From positions 558,001-622,000 of the forward strand of contig NZ_SHMH01000002.1 in the NCBI RefSeq assembly GCF_004283755.1: a stretch of DNA of 64,000 nucleotides, in the 5' to 3' direction. Positions 27,997-37,270 of the stretch are shown piece after piece. Within the stretch, counting starts at the first letter, position 1. The number at the start of each line of letters is the position of its first letter. The position numbers and the translations under genes were made by a program. The notes beneath the pieces are model-generated. The model was not told where the DNA came from, did not search any database, and saw nothing but the letters and a program-made list of their open reading frames with translations. The stretch is from Pseudoxanthomonas winnipegensis. Its GTDB lineage: Bacteria > Pseudomonadota > Gammaproteobacteria > Xanthomonadales > Xanthomonadaceae.

Positions 27997-30900
27997 TCAC
28001 CACTGCGCCACCAGCGTGGAGAACGGCCGCGTCAGCGCGACGCCCTGCGCATCGAACTCGCGCACGGCCCGACCATCGACGGTGACGCTGCGCGGCCGCT
28101 GGCGGTTGGGCCAGTAGACCTTGAGCGCGCTGTCGGCCCTGAGCCCCTTGCCCAGCGTGATCGTCAGCCGCTGGCCCTCCTGCCGGGCCTGCATGGCCAG
28201 CGTGCCGTAGGCGGTGGGCAGGCCGTCGACCTTCAGGCCGGGGCCGGCGACCCAGGACGGCGGCGTGCCGGGCAGCAGCGACAGCGCGCGGTCGCCTTCG
28301 AACATCAGCATGCCGAACACGCTGCGCGCGTACTCGGCGCCGATCCAGGTGTGCGGCATGTCGCCCAGATAGATGGCGTGGCGCTTGTCCGAGTACACGA
28401 CCTCGGCCAGCTCCTGCCACGCCGTCGGCCGGCGGTCGCGCACCACGTGCTCGAGCATGAACTGCGCATCGGCCGGCCGGTCCAGGTGGACGAAGGTCAG
28501 CACATTGCGCATCTCGTAAGGGGTGTAGGCGTAGAGCGCATCGGGCGCGTCGCGCTGGCGCACCTGCGCCAGGTAGGCATCGAAGGTGCGTTCCAGCGCG
28601 TCGGCCGGCAGCACGTCCTGCGCGCCGGTGGGATCGAGCGCGATCGACACGCTGGTCGGGTCGGAGCCGCCCTGGTCGGCATCGGCGGGAATCGTGTCGA
28701 TGCCCTTCCAGCGCATGGTGGCGCGGATCGAGGCGGCCAGTGCATCGCGCAGCAGCGTGTACTGCGCGCGCGCCCACTGCGCCGTGGCGGTGTCGCCCCA
28801 TTGTTCGGCCAGCCAGGCGCCGTCGTGCCAGCCGCGCAGCGCCCAGTAGTCGTCCCAGTAGCTGTGCGTGGGCACCGAATAGCCCTCGTGGCTGATCGAC
28901 GGCGCGAGGATGCCGGCGAAGCGCTCCGGCGCCGGACGATCGGCCTGATAGCCCGGCACCAGCGTGCGCTCGCGCAGCGCCTGCAGGAACTGCAGCGCGC
29001 GCTTCACCTGCGGCTGGTACGCGCGCACGGTCTGCGCGCCGCCGTCCAGGCGCGCGACCTCGGCCACCAGCCACAGGTACTGGCCCTGGGCGTCGTACTC
29101 CAGGTCCGAGCCGAAGCCGGTGTTGACGCTGCCGTCGTCGTTGAGGATCGGCGAGACCAGGCCGTTGTCGTGCACCGCGTGGGTGCTGTACCAGTGCAGG
29201 TAGTCGCGCGCGGTGTCGGCCATGCCCATGCGCAGCAGCACCGCGGCGGTGGCCGAGCCATCGCGGATGAAGGAGCGGTTGTAGTTGCGCGGGCCCGGCT
29301 GCATCGCCGGGCCGCTCTGGTTGAGCAGCATGTACGCGGCCTGCGCGCGCAGCATGTCCACCAGCGAGGGATCGGGCAGGGACAGGCCGATCCGGCCCAG
29401 CCGCTGCTGCCACTGCGCGGCCTGCGCATCGGCCAGGGCGTCGAAGCGGGCGCCGGCATCGCCGTCGCCCAGCAGGGCCTGCACGTCCAGCGCCGGTGCG
29501 GCCGGCCAGTGCGCGGCCTCGACCGCCTTGGCGTCGATCACCTCGTCGCCCAGCGCGAAGGCCAGCACGATGTCGCGCTGCGCGCCCGGCGCCAGGTGCA
29601 CGCGCCAGCCGAGCAGGCCGGCGGCCAGCCCCTGCGGGTCGCTGGCCTGCTGCGCCTGCGGCGCGATGCCGGCCGCGGCGAAGCGGGTGATCTCGTCTTC
29701 GCCATGGGCGCCGAACGCGGCCACACCGTGCAGGTCGGGCGCGCTCGCGCTCTGGAACAGCAGCCGTCCGTTGACGCGCACGCCGGCGCTGGCCCGGCCG
29801 GTCTCGACGGCGATGTCGCGGATCGGCGACAGGCCGCCGTTCTGCCAGGGCGGGCTGACCTGCAGCGGCCGGGTCAGCAGCGAGAGCGTGCCGTCCACCG
29901 CGGTGGTGCCGGTATTGCGCAGGCGATGGCGCACCAGCACCACCGGCGCGCCATCGTGCTCCAGGGCGATGGCCTGGCTGGTGAGCTCCAGGCCTGGCTG
30001 CGCGGTCCACTGCGCCTGCGGCATCGGCATCCAGCCCTCGCGCAGGGCGTGGCGGACCGGCGTGTCCACCGTGGCCGCGGCCGCCCTGCCGCCGGCATCG
30101 CGCCAGACCGGCTGCACCAGCGGCGCGCCCTTGAACGCCTCCAGGTTGCCGTACTCGTCGAACACCGCCTTCTGCCGCCCGGCCGGCACGCCCACCACCG
30201 TCCAGTACACCTGCTTCATCTGCAGCGAGGAGGGGAACAGCGCCGCCTCCGGCCCGGTGGCGGCCAGCTGGTAGCGCTTCATCGGCGTCATCACCGCCTG
30301 GGGGCCGAGCACGCGCACGCGGGACACGCTGGGCGCGGTGCCGGCGCGGGCGAGCAGGCGCAGCGCGCTGACGGTGCGCGGCGCATCGCCGGCCAGGTAG
30401 GAGGACGCGCCGAAGGCGTGCGGCTCCTGCGCCAGCGGCGTCCAGCGGCCCGAGGCATCGCGGCCTTCCAGCGCCACGCTGGCCGGGGTCGTGCCCCAGT
30501 CGACCTGCAGACCGGCCACCTCCTGCGGCTGCGGGAAGCGCACTTCCAGCCCGTAGCCACCCTGCTGACGGCCCAGCGCGCGGGCCGGGCTGCGGCTCCA
30601 CAGGGCCGCCGGGTCGCCCGTGCCGGCCAGGCCGGCGATGCGCGGCGCCTGCGCCACGGTGAGCGGCTGGAATTCGAAGATGCCCACGCCCCAGTCCGCC
30701 GTGCGCGCCGGCGCGGCCAAGCGCAGGTAGCGCGTGCGCACCGCCGGGAACAGCACGTACTCGGTGCGGCCCGGGCTGTCGGTGGTGGCGTAGATGGTGC
30801 GCCAGGCCTGGCCATCGTCCGAGGCCTGCAGCTGATAGGCGTTGGCGTGGCTGACGTCCCACTGGATGCGCACCCCGCCGAGGTCGGCGGCCGCGCCCAG

Positions 30901-31131
30901 GTCCAGCTGTAGCCAGTGGCCGGGCGAGAACGGCCCGCCCCAGCGCGTGGCCGGGTCGCCGTCGAAGGCATGCGCCGAGGCCAGGGCAGGGGCCTCGGTG
31001 GCCGAGCTGCTGGCCTTCCACTGGCTGCGCGGCGGCAGTCCGTCGGCGGCCATCGCCGGCAGGGCGATGCACAGCCAGCCCATCAGCACGCCCCGGCGCA
31101 GCGCCGTGCCCGTCCGCCCGCGCATCCCCAT
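27997..31131 (-). CDS. Exported discoidin-domain, six-hairpin glycosidase-like protein
   Basis: This protein of about 1044 residues has a signal peptide (GVLMGWLCIALPAMAADG) followed by an F5/8 type C (discoidin) carbohydrate-binding domain (about 35-170: AFDGDPATRWGGPFSPGHW, LQLDLGAAADLGGVRIQWD). A beta-rich region follows, then an (alpha/alpha)6-barrel-like region from about 540 (RNYNRSFIRDGSATAAVLLR, THSYWDDYWALRGWHDG), with Asp/Glu-rich loops as in GH78-, GH65- and related clan enzymes. It probably acts on periplasmic or outer polysaccharide. The start at 31131 is preferred; 31158 and 31125 are also possible. There is no linked sugar transporter. The exact glycoside family needs profile searching. 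Confidence 0.75.
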   Translation of the reverse strand: MGMRGRTGTALRRGVLMGWLCIALPAMAADGLPPRSQWKASSSATEAPALASAHAFDGDPATRWGGPFSPGHWLQLDLGAAADLGGVRIQWDVSHANAYQLQASDDGQAWRTIYATTDSPGRTEYVLFPAVRTRYLRLAAPARTADWGVGIFEFQPLTVAQAPRIAGLAGTGDPAALWSRSPARALGRQQGGYGLEVRFPQPQEVAGLQVDWGTTPASVALEGRDASGRWTPLAQEPHAFGASSYLAGDAPRTVSALRLLARAGTAPSVSRVRVLGPQAVMTPMKRYQLAATGPEAALFPSSLQMKQVYWTVVGVPAGRQKAVFDEYGNLEAFKGAPLVQPVWRDAGGRAAAATVDTPVRHALREGWMPMPQAQWTAQPGLELTSQAIALEHDGAPVVLVRHRLRNTGTTAVDGTLSLLTRPLQVSPPWQNGGLSPIRDIAVETGRASAGVRVNGRLLFQSASAPDLHGVAAFGAHGEDEITRFAAAGIAPQAQQASDPQGLAAGLLGWRVHLAPGAQRDIVLAFALGDEVIDAKAVEAAHWPAAPALDVQALLGDGDAGARFDALADAQAAQWQQRLGRIGLSLPDPSLVDMLRAQAAYMLLNQSGPAMQPGPRNYNRSFIRDGSATAAVLLRMGMADTARDYLHWYSTHAVHDNGLVSPILNDDGSVNTGFGSDLEYDAQGQYLWLVAEVARLDGGAQTVRAYQPQVKRALQFLQALRERTLVPGYQADRPAPERFAGILAPSISHEGYSVPTHSYWDDYWALRGWHDGAWLAEQWGDTATAQWARAQYTLLRDALAASIRATMRWKGIDTIPADADQGGSDPTSVSIALDPTGAQDVLPADALERTFDAYLAQVRQRDAPDALYAYTPYEMRNVLTFVHLDRPADAQFMLEHVVRDRRPTAWQELAEVVYSDKRHAIYLGDMPHTWIGAEYARSVFGMLMFEGDRALSLLPGTPPSWVAGPGLKVDGLPTAYGTLAMQARQEGQRLTITLGKGLRADSALKVYWPNRQRPRSVTVDGRAVREFDAQGVALTRPFSTLVAQW

Positions 31132-31349
31132 GGTCGCACTCGCTGTAACCGTTCTCATGCGGCGATGCTGGCAGGGCCCGACGGACCTGGCGAGCGGCAC
31201 TGCAACATCACAGCGCCATGGCCTTGCTGAATGCCGGGCGCACGCCGTGAAGGTGCGTAACGCAATGCCATCAATTCGGTGCGGACGCTTGCGCACAATG
31301 CCGCGCTTGATTTGCGCAATGGCGGGGACACTTGGCGGCAGTAGCACAC

Positions 31350-32357
31350 ATGGAATGGGACGAGTCGCGCCTGCGCGTCCCCGCGGCGCTCCTGAGCCTG
31401 GCGATCATGGTCATGATCGCCCTGGTCCTGCTGCAGGCGCCGATGGCACGACTGGCCCCGGCGCGCAGCCAGGAGCAGCGGCTGCGGCTGGAGTTCATCG
31501 CCCGGCCGCAGGCGGCCGCGCCCGCACGCCCGGCCGCACCGGTCGCCGCACCGCCACGTGCCGCGGCGCCGGCCGCGCCCTCACGCCCACCGCCGTCGGT
31601 CGCCGCCCACCAGCGCCCGCCGGCCACCATTCCGCCGCCGCTGGCTACGCCCCGGGTCACCGCGCCTACCGATCAGGGCCAGGTCGCCCGTGCGGTGTAC
31701 GACCGCGACGGGCGGGCCAAGCTCCCGCCCGGCCTCGCCGCCGAGCCGGGCCCGCCGCAGGGCAGCCCGCCGGGCCTGGCCAACGCCCGCGACGCGGCCA
31801 AGACCAAGGCGCTGATGGAGCGTCCCAATCCGGTGCAGTACAACGAAACGCGGTTCGAGAAGGACTGGGTGTCCAAGGGCACGCTGGGCGACATCGCCGC
31901 GCAGAAGGTCAACCGCGCCATCGCCGACATGTTCAAGAGCGGGCGCAGCTCGCCCACCGCCCGGCCGCCGCCGGACACGCACTTCAATCCCGCGCTGGCG
32001 CAGAACCGCGACGACCTCGGCAGCGAGGCCACTGGGGATGCCTACAAGGCCGCGCCGATCGCGTTCGAGAAGGCGCCGCAGCCCACCGGTGAGGCGACCA
32101 AGGCCATCCGCGCCCAGCTCGACGCCCTGCAGGGCCGCGCGCTGATGTGTCACGACCCGCGCAAGGACAAGTGGCTGGCCGACGTGCGCAGCAACCTGCA
32201 GGCGCTGGAACGCAGCGAGAACGCGCTGGCCCACGGCGCCGACCCGGCCCGCGCCCAGTACCAGCTGCCGCAGGCCATCGACGCGGCCTACGACCTGTCG
32301 CGCCGCGCGCTGTGGTACGCCGACAAGCAGCTGTCGGGGTGTGGCAAGGCCGGCTGA
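31350..32357 (+). CDS. Membrane-anchored Pro/Ala-rich protein, unknown function
   Basis: This 335-residue protein has one TM segment (ALLSLAIMVMIALVLLQAP, residues about 13-31) followed by a Pro/Ala-rich linker to about 115 and a soluble domain to the C-terminus. Conserved-looking blocks are LANARDAAKTKALMERPNPV, YNETRFEKDWVSKGTLGDI and a C-terminal Cys pair (MCHDPRKDKW, SGCGKAG). This TonB-like layout suggests it spans the periplasm, but no TonB domain is visible. The start at 31350 is the first ATG; an in-frame TTG at 31332 is preceded by GGGG. I do not recognise the family. Confidence 0.7.
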   Translation: MEWDESRLRVPAALLSLAIMVMIALVLLQAPMARLAPARSQEQRLRLEFIARPQAAAPARPAAPVAAPPRAAAPAAPSRPPPSVAAHQRPPATIPPPLATPRVTAPTDQGQVARAVYDRDGRAKLPPGLAAEPGPPQGSPPGLANARDAAKTKALMERPNPVQYNETRFEKDWVSKGTLGDIAAQKVNRAIADMFKSGRSSPTARPPPDTHFNPALAQNRDDLGSEATGDAYKAAPIAFEKAPQPTGEATKAIRAQLDALQGRALMCHDPRKDKWLADVRSNLQALERSENALAHGADPARAQYQLPQAIDAAYDLSRRALWYADKQLSGCGKAG

Positions 32358-32429
32358 TCGCGGCGCGTGCGTTCGCGCAGGCGATCGGGTCTTGCTTGCA
32401 GGCGGAGTCTCCGCCTCGAAGGATCGCCC

Positions 32430-33188
32430 ATGCCCTCCTGGGATGCCACGCACTATCTGCTGGATGTCGCGCTCAAGCGCGAGAAGGATCCGCCGATGGA
32501 CCGCTATCCCTTCAGCCTGCCCGGCATCCGCGGCCTGGCCGAGGAACGCCTGGTCTTCCACCCCGCGGTGACCTTCCTCGTCGGCGAGAACGGCAGCGGC
32601 AAGTCCACGCTGCTGGAGGCGATCGCGGTGGCGTGGGGCTTCAACGCCGAGGGCGGCACCAGGAACTTCAACTTCAGCACGGTCGCCTCGCATTCGGCGC
32701 TGCACGACTACCTGCGCCTGGGGCGCAGCGGGAGGCGGGCCAGGGACGGCTTCTTCCTGCGCGCCGAGAGCTTCTACAACGTCGCCAGCAACATCGACAC
32801 GCTGGGTGATGACGTCGTCAGGGCATACGGCGGGGAGTCGCTGCATGCCCAGTCCCATGGCGAGTCCTTCATGTCGCTGGTCGAGCATCGCTTCAGGGGC
32901 AACGGGCTCTATGTACTGGACGAGCCGGAGGCCGCGCTCTCGCCCACCCGGCAGATGGCCCTGCTGGCCCGCATCCATGCGCTGGTCCGGCGCAACGCGC
33001 AGTTCATCATCGCCACGCATTCGCCGATCCTGATGGCCTATCCGGATGCGCAGATCGTGCAGATCGGTCCGCAGGGCCTGCAGCGCGTCAGTTATCGCGA
33101 GACCGAGCATTACCTGGTCACGCGCGCGTTCCTGGAAAACCCCGAACGCCAGCTGCACTACCTGCTCGGCGACGCCGAGGAGTCCTGA
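32430..33188 (+). CDS. Orphan AAA-family ATPase (ABC/SMC-like)
   Basis: This 252-residue ATPase has Walker A VGENGSGKSTLLEAIA (residues about 51-66), Walker B LYVLDEPEAALSP (about 160-172) and switch His in FIIATHSPILMAYP. It lacks a long coiled-coil insert, so it is a compact head-only member related to the RecF/SMC-like AAA_21 group. Such ATPases often pair with a nuclease or effector in defence systems, but no partner is visible: the upstream gene is a Pro-rich membrane protein 72 nt away and the next gene is convergent. It is therefore listed as an orphan. The start at 32430 follows GAAGGATC. Confidence 0.85.
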   Translation: MPSWDATHYLLDVALKREKDPPMDRYPFSLPGIRGLAEERLVFHPAVTFLVGENGSGKSTLLEAIAVAWGFNAEGGTRNFNFSTVASHSALHDYLRLGRSGRRARDGFFLRAESFYNVASNIDTLGDDVVRAYGGESLHAQSHGESFMSLVEHRFRGNGLYVLDEPEAALSPTRQMALLARIHALVRRNAQFIIATHSPILMAYPDAQIVQIGPQGLQRVSYRETEHYLVTRAFLENPERQLHYLLGDAEES

Positions 33189-33194
33189 AGCCGC

Positions 33195-34817
33195 TCAGTG
33201 CCCCGCCTCGTTCTCCCGCGCCGCGGCGGCCGCGCGCGCCGCCTGCTGGGTCAGGTACAGCTCGATGAAGGTCATCGCCGGCACCGCCTTGCCGAACAGC
33301 CAGCCCTGGCCATAGCCCACGCCCTGCGCGCGCAGGAAGTCGGCCTGCGCGGTCGTCTCGATGCCCTCGGCCACACAGGCCAGGCCCAGCTCGCGGGCCA
33401 TGTCGATGATGTGCCCGGTCACCGCCGAGGTGGCCGCGCCGGTGCCGATGGCATCGATGAAGGTCTTGTCGATCTTCAGCGCGTCCAGCGGCAGCCCTTG
33501 CAGGTATTGCAGGCTGGAGTAGCCGGTACCGAAGTCGTCGATCGCCACGCGGTGGCCCGCCAGGCGCGCCTGCTCGATGGTGCGGCGGGCCGCGGCGATG
33601 TCCACGAAGCCGCGCTCGGTGGCTTCCAGCCAGAGCTGGCGCGGGGCGATGCCGCTGCCTTCCAGCGCCCGCGCCAGCACCGCCAGCAGCCGGCCGCTGC
33701 GCATGTCCGCGGCGCTGAGGTTGAGGCTCACATGCAGACAGGGGTGGGTGGCCAGCAGCGGCCCCAGATCGCACACGATCGCGGCCAGCACCTGGTCGGT
33801 GATCGCGTCGATCAGCCCGGTCTGCTCGGCCAGCGGGATGAACTGGTCGGGACGTATCAGCGTGCCGTCGGGCTGGCGCCAGCGCACCAGCGCCTCGGCA
33901 CCGACGATGGCCGCGTCCGCCAGCCGCACGATCGGCTGGTAGTGCGCGACGAACTCCTGCCGCTGCACCGCGCGGGTCAGCGCGCCGGTGGGCGAGAGCC
34001 TGCGCTTGAAGCCCAGGATCACCATCGCCACGGCCACCGCGGCGATGAGCAGGCCGATCGGCAGCAGCATGCCCTGCTGGCGCGGCAGCCCGGCGGCGGC
34101 GCGTGCCGTGGGCGCGCTGACCACCACCATCCAGCCATCGCGCCGCTTCACCGAGAACAGATGCGCCGCGTCGCTTCCGTTGTCCCGGCGCTGGCGCATG
34201 GCGCGCGACAGCGCCTCATCGCTGAGGTTGCGCTCGCTCAGCACCACGCCCTGGGCATTGCGCACCAGCAAGCCGATATCCGGTTCCAGCACCAGATCGG
34301 AGAAGCGCGCCGGGTCGATCAGGACGTTGTAGTTGTGCTGATGCAGGACCAGCATCTGCCGCCCGCCGCTGATCTGCGGCAGCACGCGCGCGTACAGGCG
34401 CAGCCCGTCCGGGCCGACCGCATCGGCGGGCAGGTCGTCGGGCACGCGCACCTTGGTCGGCCCCCACGACGTGCAGCGCAGCAGACCGCCCTGGAAGAAG
34501 CCGACTTCCTTGACCGCGGCCGAGTCCATCGCCGCCCGCCGCATCTGCGCGATATGCGCATCCGAACATGGCACCAGGCGGCTGCGCTGCATGGTGTGCA
34601 GCACCTGTGTCGCCTCGTCCATCGTGCTCTGCGCGCGCTCCAGCGCCAGCGCGGCGAACTGGTCCAGACGCTGCTGTTCGTTGCGCACGGCCAGATGCCA
34701 GGACATCGCCAGGGTGGCGATGATCGGCACGGCGATGCCCAACAGCGCCAGTCCCGTCGCCGCGACGATGATCCTCGCCCGCCCCATCGCCCCGTGCGCT
34801 CCATGTACCGTGTTCAT
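33195..34817 (-). CDS. CSS-motif EAL-domain c-di-GMP phosphodiesterase
   Basis: This 540-residue membrane protein has TM1 (residues about 15-37), a periplasmic CSS-type sensor with paired Cys (LVPCSDAHIAQM, LRCTSWGPTK), TM2 (about 245-268) and a cytoplasmic EAL domain (about 285-520). The EAL residues look complete: GAEALVRW, LEATERG, DDFGTGYSSL, LKIDKTFI, CVAEGIE. CSS-EAL proteins are controlled by disulfide state through DsbA and DsbB. It should hydrolyse c-di-GMP to pGpG. The start at 34817 is used; an internal ATG at 34787 has a better placed GGAGCG. Confidence 0.92.
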   Translation of the reverse strand: MNTVHGAHGAMGRARIIVAATGLALLGIAVPIIATLAMSWHLAVRNEQQRLDQFAALALERAQSTMDEATQVLHTMQRSRLVPCSDAHIAQMRRAAMDSAAVKEVGFFQGGLLRCTSWGPTKVRVPDDLPADAVGPDGLRLYARVLPQISGGRQMLVLHQHNYNVLIDPARFSDLVLEPDIGLLVRNAQGVVLSERNLSDEALSRAMRQRRDNGSDAAHLFSVKRRDGWMVVVSAPTARAAAGLPRQQGMLLPIGLLIAAVAVAMVILGFKRRLSPTGALTRAVQRQEFVAHYQPIVRLADAAIVGAEALVRWRQPDGTLIRPDQFIPLAEQTGLIDAITDQVLAAIVCDLGPLLATHPCLHVSLNLSAADMRSGRLLAVLARALEGSGIAPRQLWLEATERGFVDIAAARRTIEQARLAGHRVAIDDFGTGYSSLQYLQGLPLDALKIDKTFIDAIGTGAATSAVTGHIIDMARELGLACVAEGIETTAQADFLRAQGVGYGQGWLFGKAVPAMTFIELYLTQQAARAAAAARENEAGH

Positions 34818-34823
34818 TCCCCG

Positions 34824-34851
34824 GAGCGAACTCTAACCGCTCGGTTCGCTC
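34824..34851. other. Inverted repeat upstream of the CSS-EAL gene
   Basis: GAGCGAAC (34824-34831) and GTTCGCTC (34844-34851) form a perfect 8-bp inverted repeat, spaced 12 nt, ending 7 nt ahead of the start codon. It could be an operator or a leader hairpin that hides the start. The rest of the 34852-35067 gap shows no gene. Confidence 0.35.
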
Positions 34852-35067
34852 GTACGCCGGACCTCGCGCACGCTTCCGATCAGCCGTGGCCAATTCGTGC
34901 AGATTCGCGAACGGCCGCGATGGCGGCACGTGCCATTGCGCAGAGGGAGCCGACGCGGCGAACGCCTTGCGCCGCGCTGTCGGACGCCGGCGCGCGATCC
35001 CTAAAGCCGGCGTCTGCACGCTTCATGTCGGCCGCTGCCACGCACCGACACGTGGCGGCCACGCGCG

Positions 35068-35769
35068 CTATCCGCGCCGTCGCGGGCCGTACCAGAACGC
35101 CAGCCGGTCGCGGCTGTGCAGGAGCCCGCGGCCATGGCGCGCCAGGGCCAGCGCCAGGCGCAGGTGTTCCCACGCGCTGAAGGTCTGCAGCTTGCGCGCC
35201 GAGGTCCACACCGTCTGGCGCAGCAGCACGAAGCGTCCCTGCCGGGCCAGCGCGCGGCTCATGGCCACGTCCTCACCGGCGAACAAACGCGCATCGAAGC
35301 CGCCGCTGGCCTCGAAGGCCGCGCGCGTGCAGAACAGGAAGCAGCCCGGCGCGATCCGCGCCCAGCGCAGCAGCGTGCCGAAGACCGCTTCGCCCAGACG
35401 CGCATGCCAGGCCACGGGGCGCTGCAGGCGCACCCGTGCGCCCCCGCCGACGGCGCCGCCATCGAGCGCCGCCAGCGCCGCGCGCAGCGCCTCGGCGTCG
35501 ACGTGCGTGTCGGCATCGATGAAGCACAGGCGATCGCCGCGAGCGGCGGCCGCGCCGGCATTGCGTGCCGCGGCGATATGGCGCGCCTGGATCGACAGCA
35601 CGCGCACGCCAGCCGCCAGCGCCAGCGCGGCGGTCGCATCGGTGGAACCATCGTCGACCACCACGATCTCCGCCGCCACGCCGCACGCGGCGATCGCACG
35701 CTGCAGACAGGCCAGCGTGCCCGGCAGCAGTGCGGCTTCGTCGTGGGCGGGCAGGATGCAGGACAGCAT
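35068..35769 (-). CDS. Family 2 glycosyltransferase
   Basis: This 233-residue GT-A fold protein starts at the first beta strand (SCILPAHDEAALLPGTLACL). It contains VVVDDGSTDATAALA (nucleotide-sugar Asp), a DxD-type CFIDADTHVD (about 84-93) and the acceptor-side Asp in LFAGEDVAMSRALA. There is no membrane anchor, so it is probably a soluble or peripheral enzyme. Similar short GT2 proteins glycosylate lipids or carotenoid-type acceptors. The start at 35769 is the ATG at the family N-terminus; an in-frame GTG at 35784 adds MTAWA. A perfect palindrome at 35762-35782 straddles both starts. Confidence 0.85.
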   Translation of the reverse strand: MLSCILPAHDEAALLPGTLACLQRAIAACGVAAEIVVVDDGSTDATAALALAAGVRVLSIQARHIAAARNAGAAAARGDRLCFIDADTHVDAEALRAALAALDGGAVGGGARVRLQRPVAWHARLGEAVFGTLLRWARIAPGCFLFCTRAAFEASGGFDARLFAGEDVAMSRALARQGRFVLLRQTVWTSARKLQTFSAWEHLRLALALARHGRGLLHSRDRLAFWYGPRRRG

Positions 35770-35782
35770 GGCCCATGCTGTC
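35762..35782. promoter_or_regulatory. Perfect 10+1+10 palindrome at the glycosyltransferase start
   Basis: GACAGCATGG and CCATGCTGTC flank one base (35762-35782) and are exact reverse complements. The ATG start (35769-35767) is inside it and the GTG alternative just beyond. It could be a repressor site or, in RNA, a near-loopless hairpin hiding the start. Confidence 0.45.
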
Positions 35783-35942
35783 ACGCGCGGATGTCAGAAG
35801 GAGGTGACCGCATCGGGTGCGGCAGGGCGCCGTCGCGGTATGGCCGTTGGCCTCCGCTTGGCGTGTCCGTGCCATGCGCCATCGCGCGCAACGGACCGCC
35901 CAAACGAAGGTGCCCGGCTTGTCGCCGGGCACCTGGATGCTT

Positions 35943-36521
35943 TCAGTCGTTGCCGAGCGCGACCAGCTCCCGCGCCAGGTCGGCGTGGCGGTGCTGTCGA
36001 CCCATCTCGCGCATGATGCGGATGTCCTCGTGGCGCAGCGGTCGGCGCGCGATCACGCGCTGCTTGTAGGCCAGCACCTCGGGATAGGTGCGCGCCAGTT
36101 CCAGCGCCTCCTGCACCTGCTCGACCGAATCGCTTTCGTTGCTCACCGGCTCGCGGCTGGAGAACGCGTTGACCCAGCGCGACAGACCCGCCTTCTGGTC
36201 GAAGACCTGCGCGATCAGCCAGAGCACGAACAGCATCGCGACCCAGATCAGCAGCACCAGGATGATCTTGGGAAAGCTGGGGTTGTAGCTGTGTTCCCAT
36301 AGGTTGTCGGCGATGATCGCAAGCGCGGTCAGCGACGCGCCCAGCCACACGATCACCGAACCGGCCAGCCATTGGCCCTTGGCGATGTCCAGCAGATGAA
36401 TCTCGTGTTCGATGCCGCGGTCGGTCTTGCTCAGCCAGTGCGCGGCCTGTTCCTCCAGCGGCTTGCGGTGCAGCTCGTTGTCCGCCAGCAGCAGGTTCAG
36501 GCCCTTGAAGAGTTGGCTCAT
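35943..36521 (-). CDS. Two-TM membrane protein, unknown function
   Basis: This 192-residue protein has a cytoplasmic-type N-terminus (MSQLFKGLNLLLADNELHRK), two adjacent TM segments (about 52-70 and 82-106) and a C-terminal soluble region with two helical blocks (VEQVQEALELARTYPEVLAY and IRIMREMGRQHRHADLAREL). The C-terminal part resembles a small protein-interaction domain. The start at 36521 follows GGCGAGGATCG. I do not recognise the family, and its neighbours give no clue. Confidence 0.75.
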   Translation of the reverse strand: MSQLFKGLNLLLADNELHRKPLEEQAAHWLSKTDRGIEHEIHLLDIAKGQWLAGSVIVWLGASLTALAIIADNLWEHSYNPSFPKIILVLLIWVAMLFVLWLIAQVFDQKAGLSRWVNAFSSREPVSNESDSVEQVQEALELARTYPEVLAYKQRVIARRPLRHEDIRIMREMGRQHRHADLARELVALGND

Positions 36522-36646
36522 GGTTCGATCCTCGCCTTGAACAGGTGGCCGGCCCGGCGCCGCCACCTTTGTGCGCAGCATAGGCCGGTGCGCCGCGAAG
36601 TTTCCGTGAGACGAAGGTAGAAGATGAACCGGGGAGCCAGCGCCGT

Positions 36647-36667
36647 GAATGTTGCGTTGCGACATTC
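36647..36667. promoter_or_regulatory. Inverted repeat upstream of small-protein paralog A
   Basis: GAATGT (36647-36652) and ACATTC (36662-36667) are exact inverses 9 nt apart, extended imperfectly by GT and AC on the outside. It lies 66 nt ahead of the 36733 start. An inverted repeat is also present upstream of both other paralogs. Confidence 0.35.
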
Positions 36668-36732
36668 TTCACGCATGCCTAAGCCGGGCCATCCGAAAGT
36701 CGAACCCGCCTCCACCCCCACGGATGCCCCCC

Positions 36733-37071
36733 ATGGCCAGCGAACCGGGCCGCCGCGACGACGCGGCGTGCATCATCGTCAACATCGATCGAGAGCGCGA
36801 CTTCTGGAAACGCCATTACAGCGAGCTGCCGTGCCGGCAGGCCGGACTGGGCTTCGAGGCGTGCTGGCCGCTGCTGATCCGGGCCTATCACGTCTACCTG
36901 CACCATCCCAACGCGGGGCGGGAAGTCGGCGCCGTCCTGTTCGCCAACTCGCCCGAGGCGATCGACCATGGCCTGGAGCCCAGCCTGGCGGGGCGGATCT
37001 TCGCCCGGGTGATGGATCGCATCCAGCGGGCGACCACGCGCCTGCAATATCCGATGCCCGCGCACGCCTGA
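36733..37071 (+). CDS. Small protein of an unrecognised three-copy family (copy A)
   Basis: This 112-residue protein is related to those at 37271-37564 (B) and 45463-45774 (C). Shared features, in order, are a hydrophobic strand with IVNIDRERDFWKRHY (W-x2-H-Y core), an aromatic-Pro segment (CWPLLIRAYHVYLHHP, shared A-Y-x2-Y-L-x-H-P), and a C-terminal helix with A-x2-I-x-A-x-V. No signal peptide, TM segment or catalytic signature is visible; it looks like a small alpha-helical cytoplasmic protein. The start at 36733 has GGATG six nt upstream; 36724 is an alternative. Copy B follows 200 nt downstream on the same strand. Confidence 0.7.
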   Translation: MASEPGRRDDAACIIVNIDRERDFWKRHYSELPCRQAGLGFEACWPLLIRAYHVYLHHPNAGREVGAVLFANSPEAIDHGLEPSLAGRIFARVMDRIQRATTRLQYPMPAHA

Positions 37072-37165
37072 GCCCGGCGTTGAGAAACCTGCGTTACGCC
37101 TCACGAGCGTCAAAACGCGATTTTATGAATCATCTCAATTCTGAACTGTGACGCCTGCAATGGTG

Positions 37166-37185
37166 TTCTCGCGGTTTAACGAGAA
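37166..37185. promoter_or_regulatory. Inverted repeat in the AT-rich gap between paralogs A and B
   Basis: TTCTCG (37166-37171) and CGAGAA (37180-37185) flank an 8-nt AT-rich loop. The 199-nt gap 37072-37270 is clearly more AT-rich than its surroundings, as expected for a promoter. The hairpin could end gene A or control gene B. Confidence 0.35.
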
Positions 37186-37270
37186 TTTCATCGTCACTTC
37201 GACCTAACACTTACAAGTGGGCTGCAACCCTGTTGTTCGAGGCCATTCTTCCGAGCCAAGGACACGCCGC

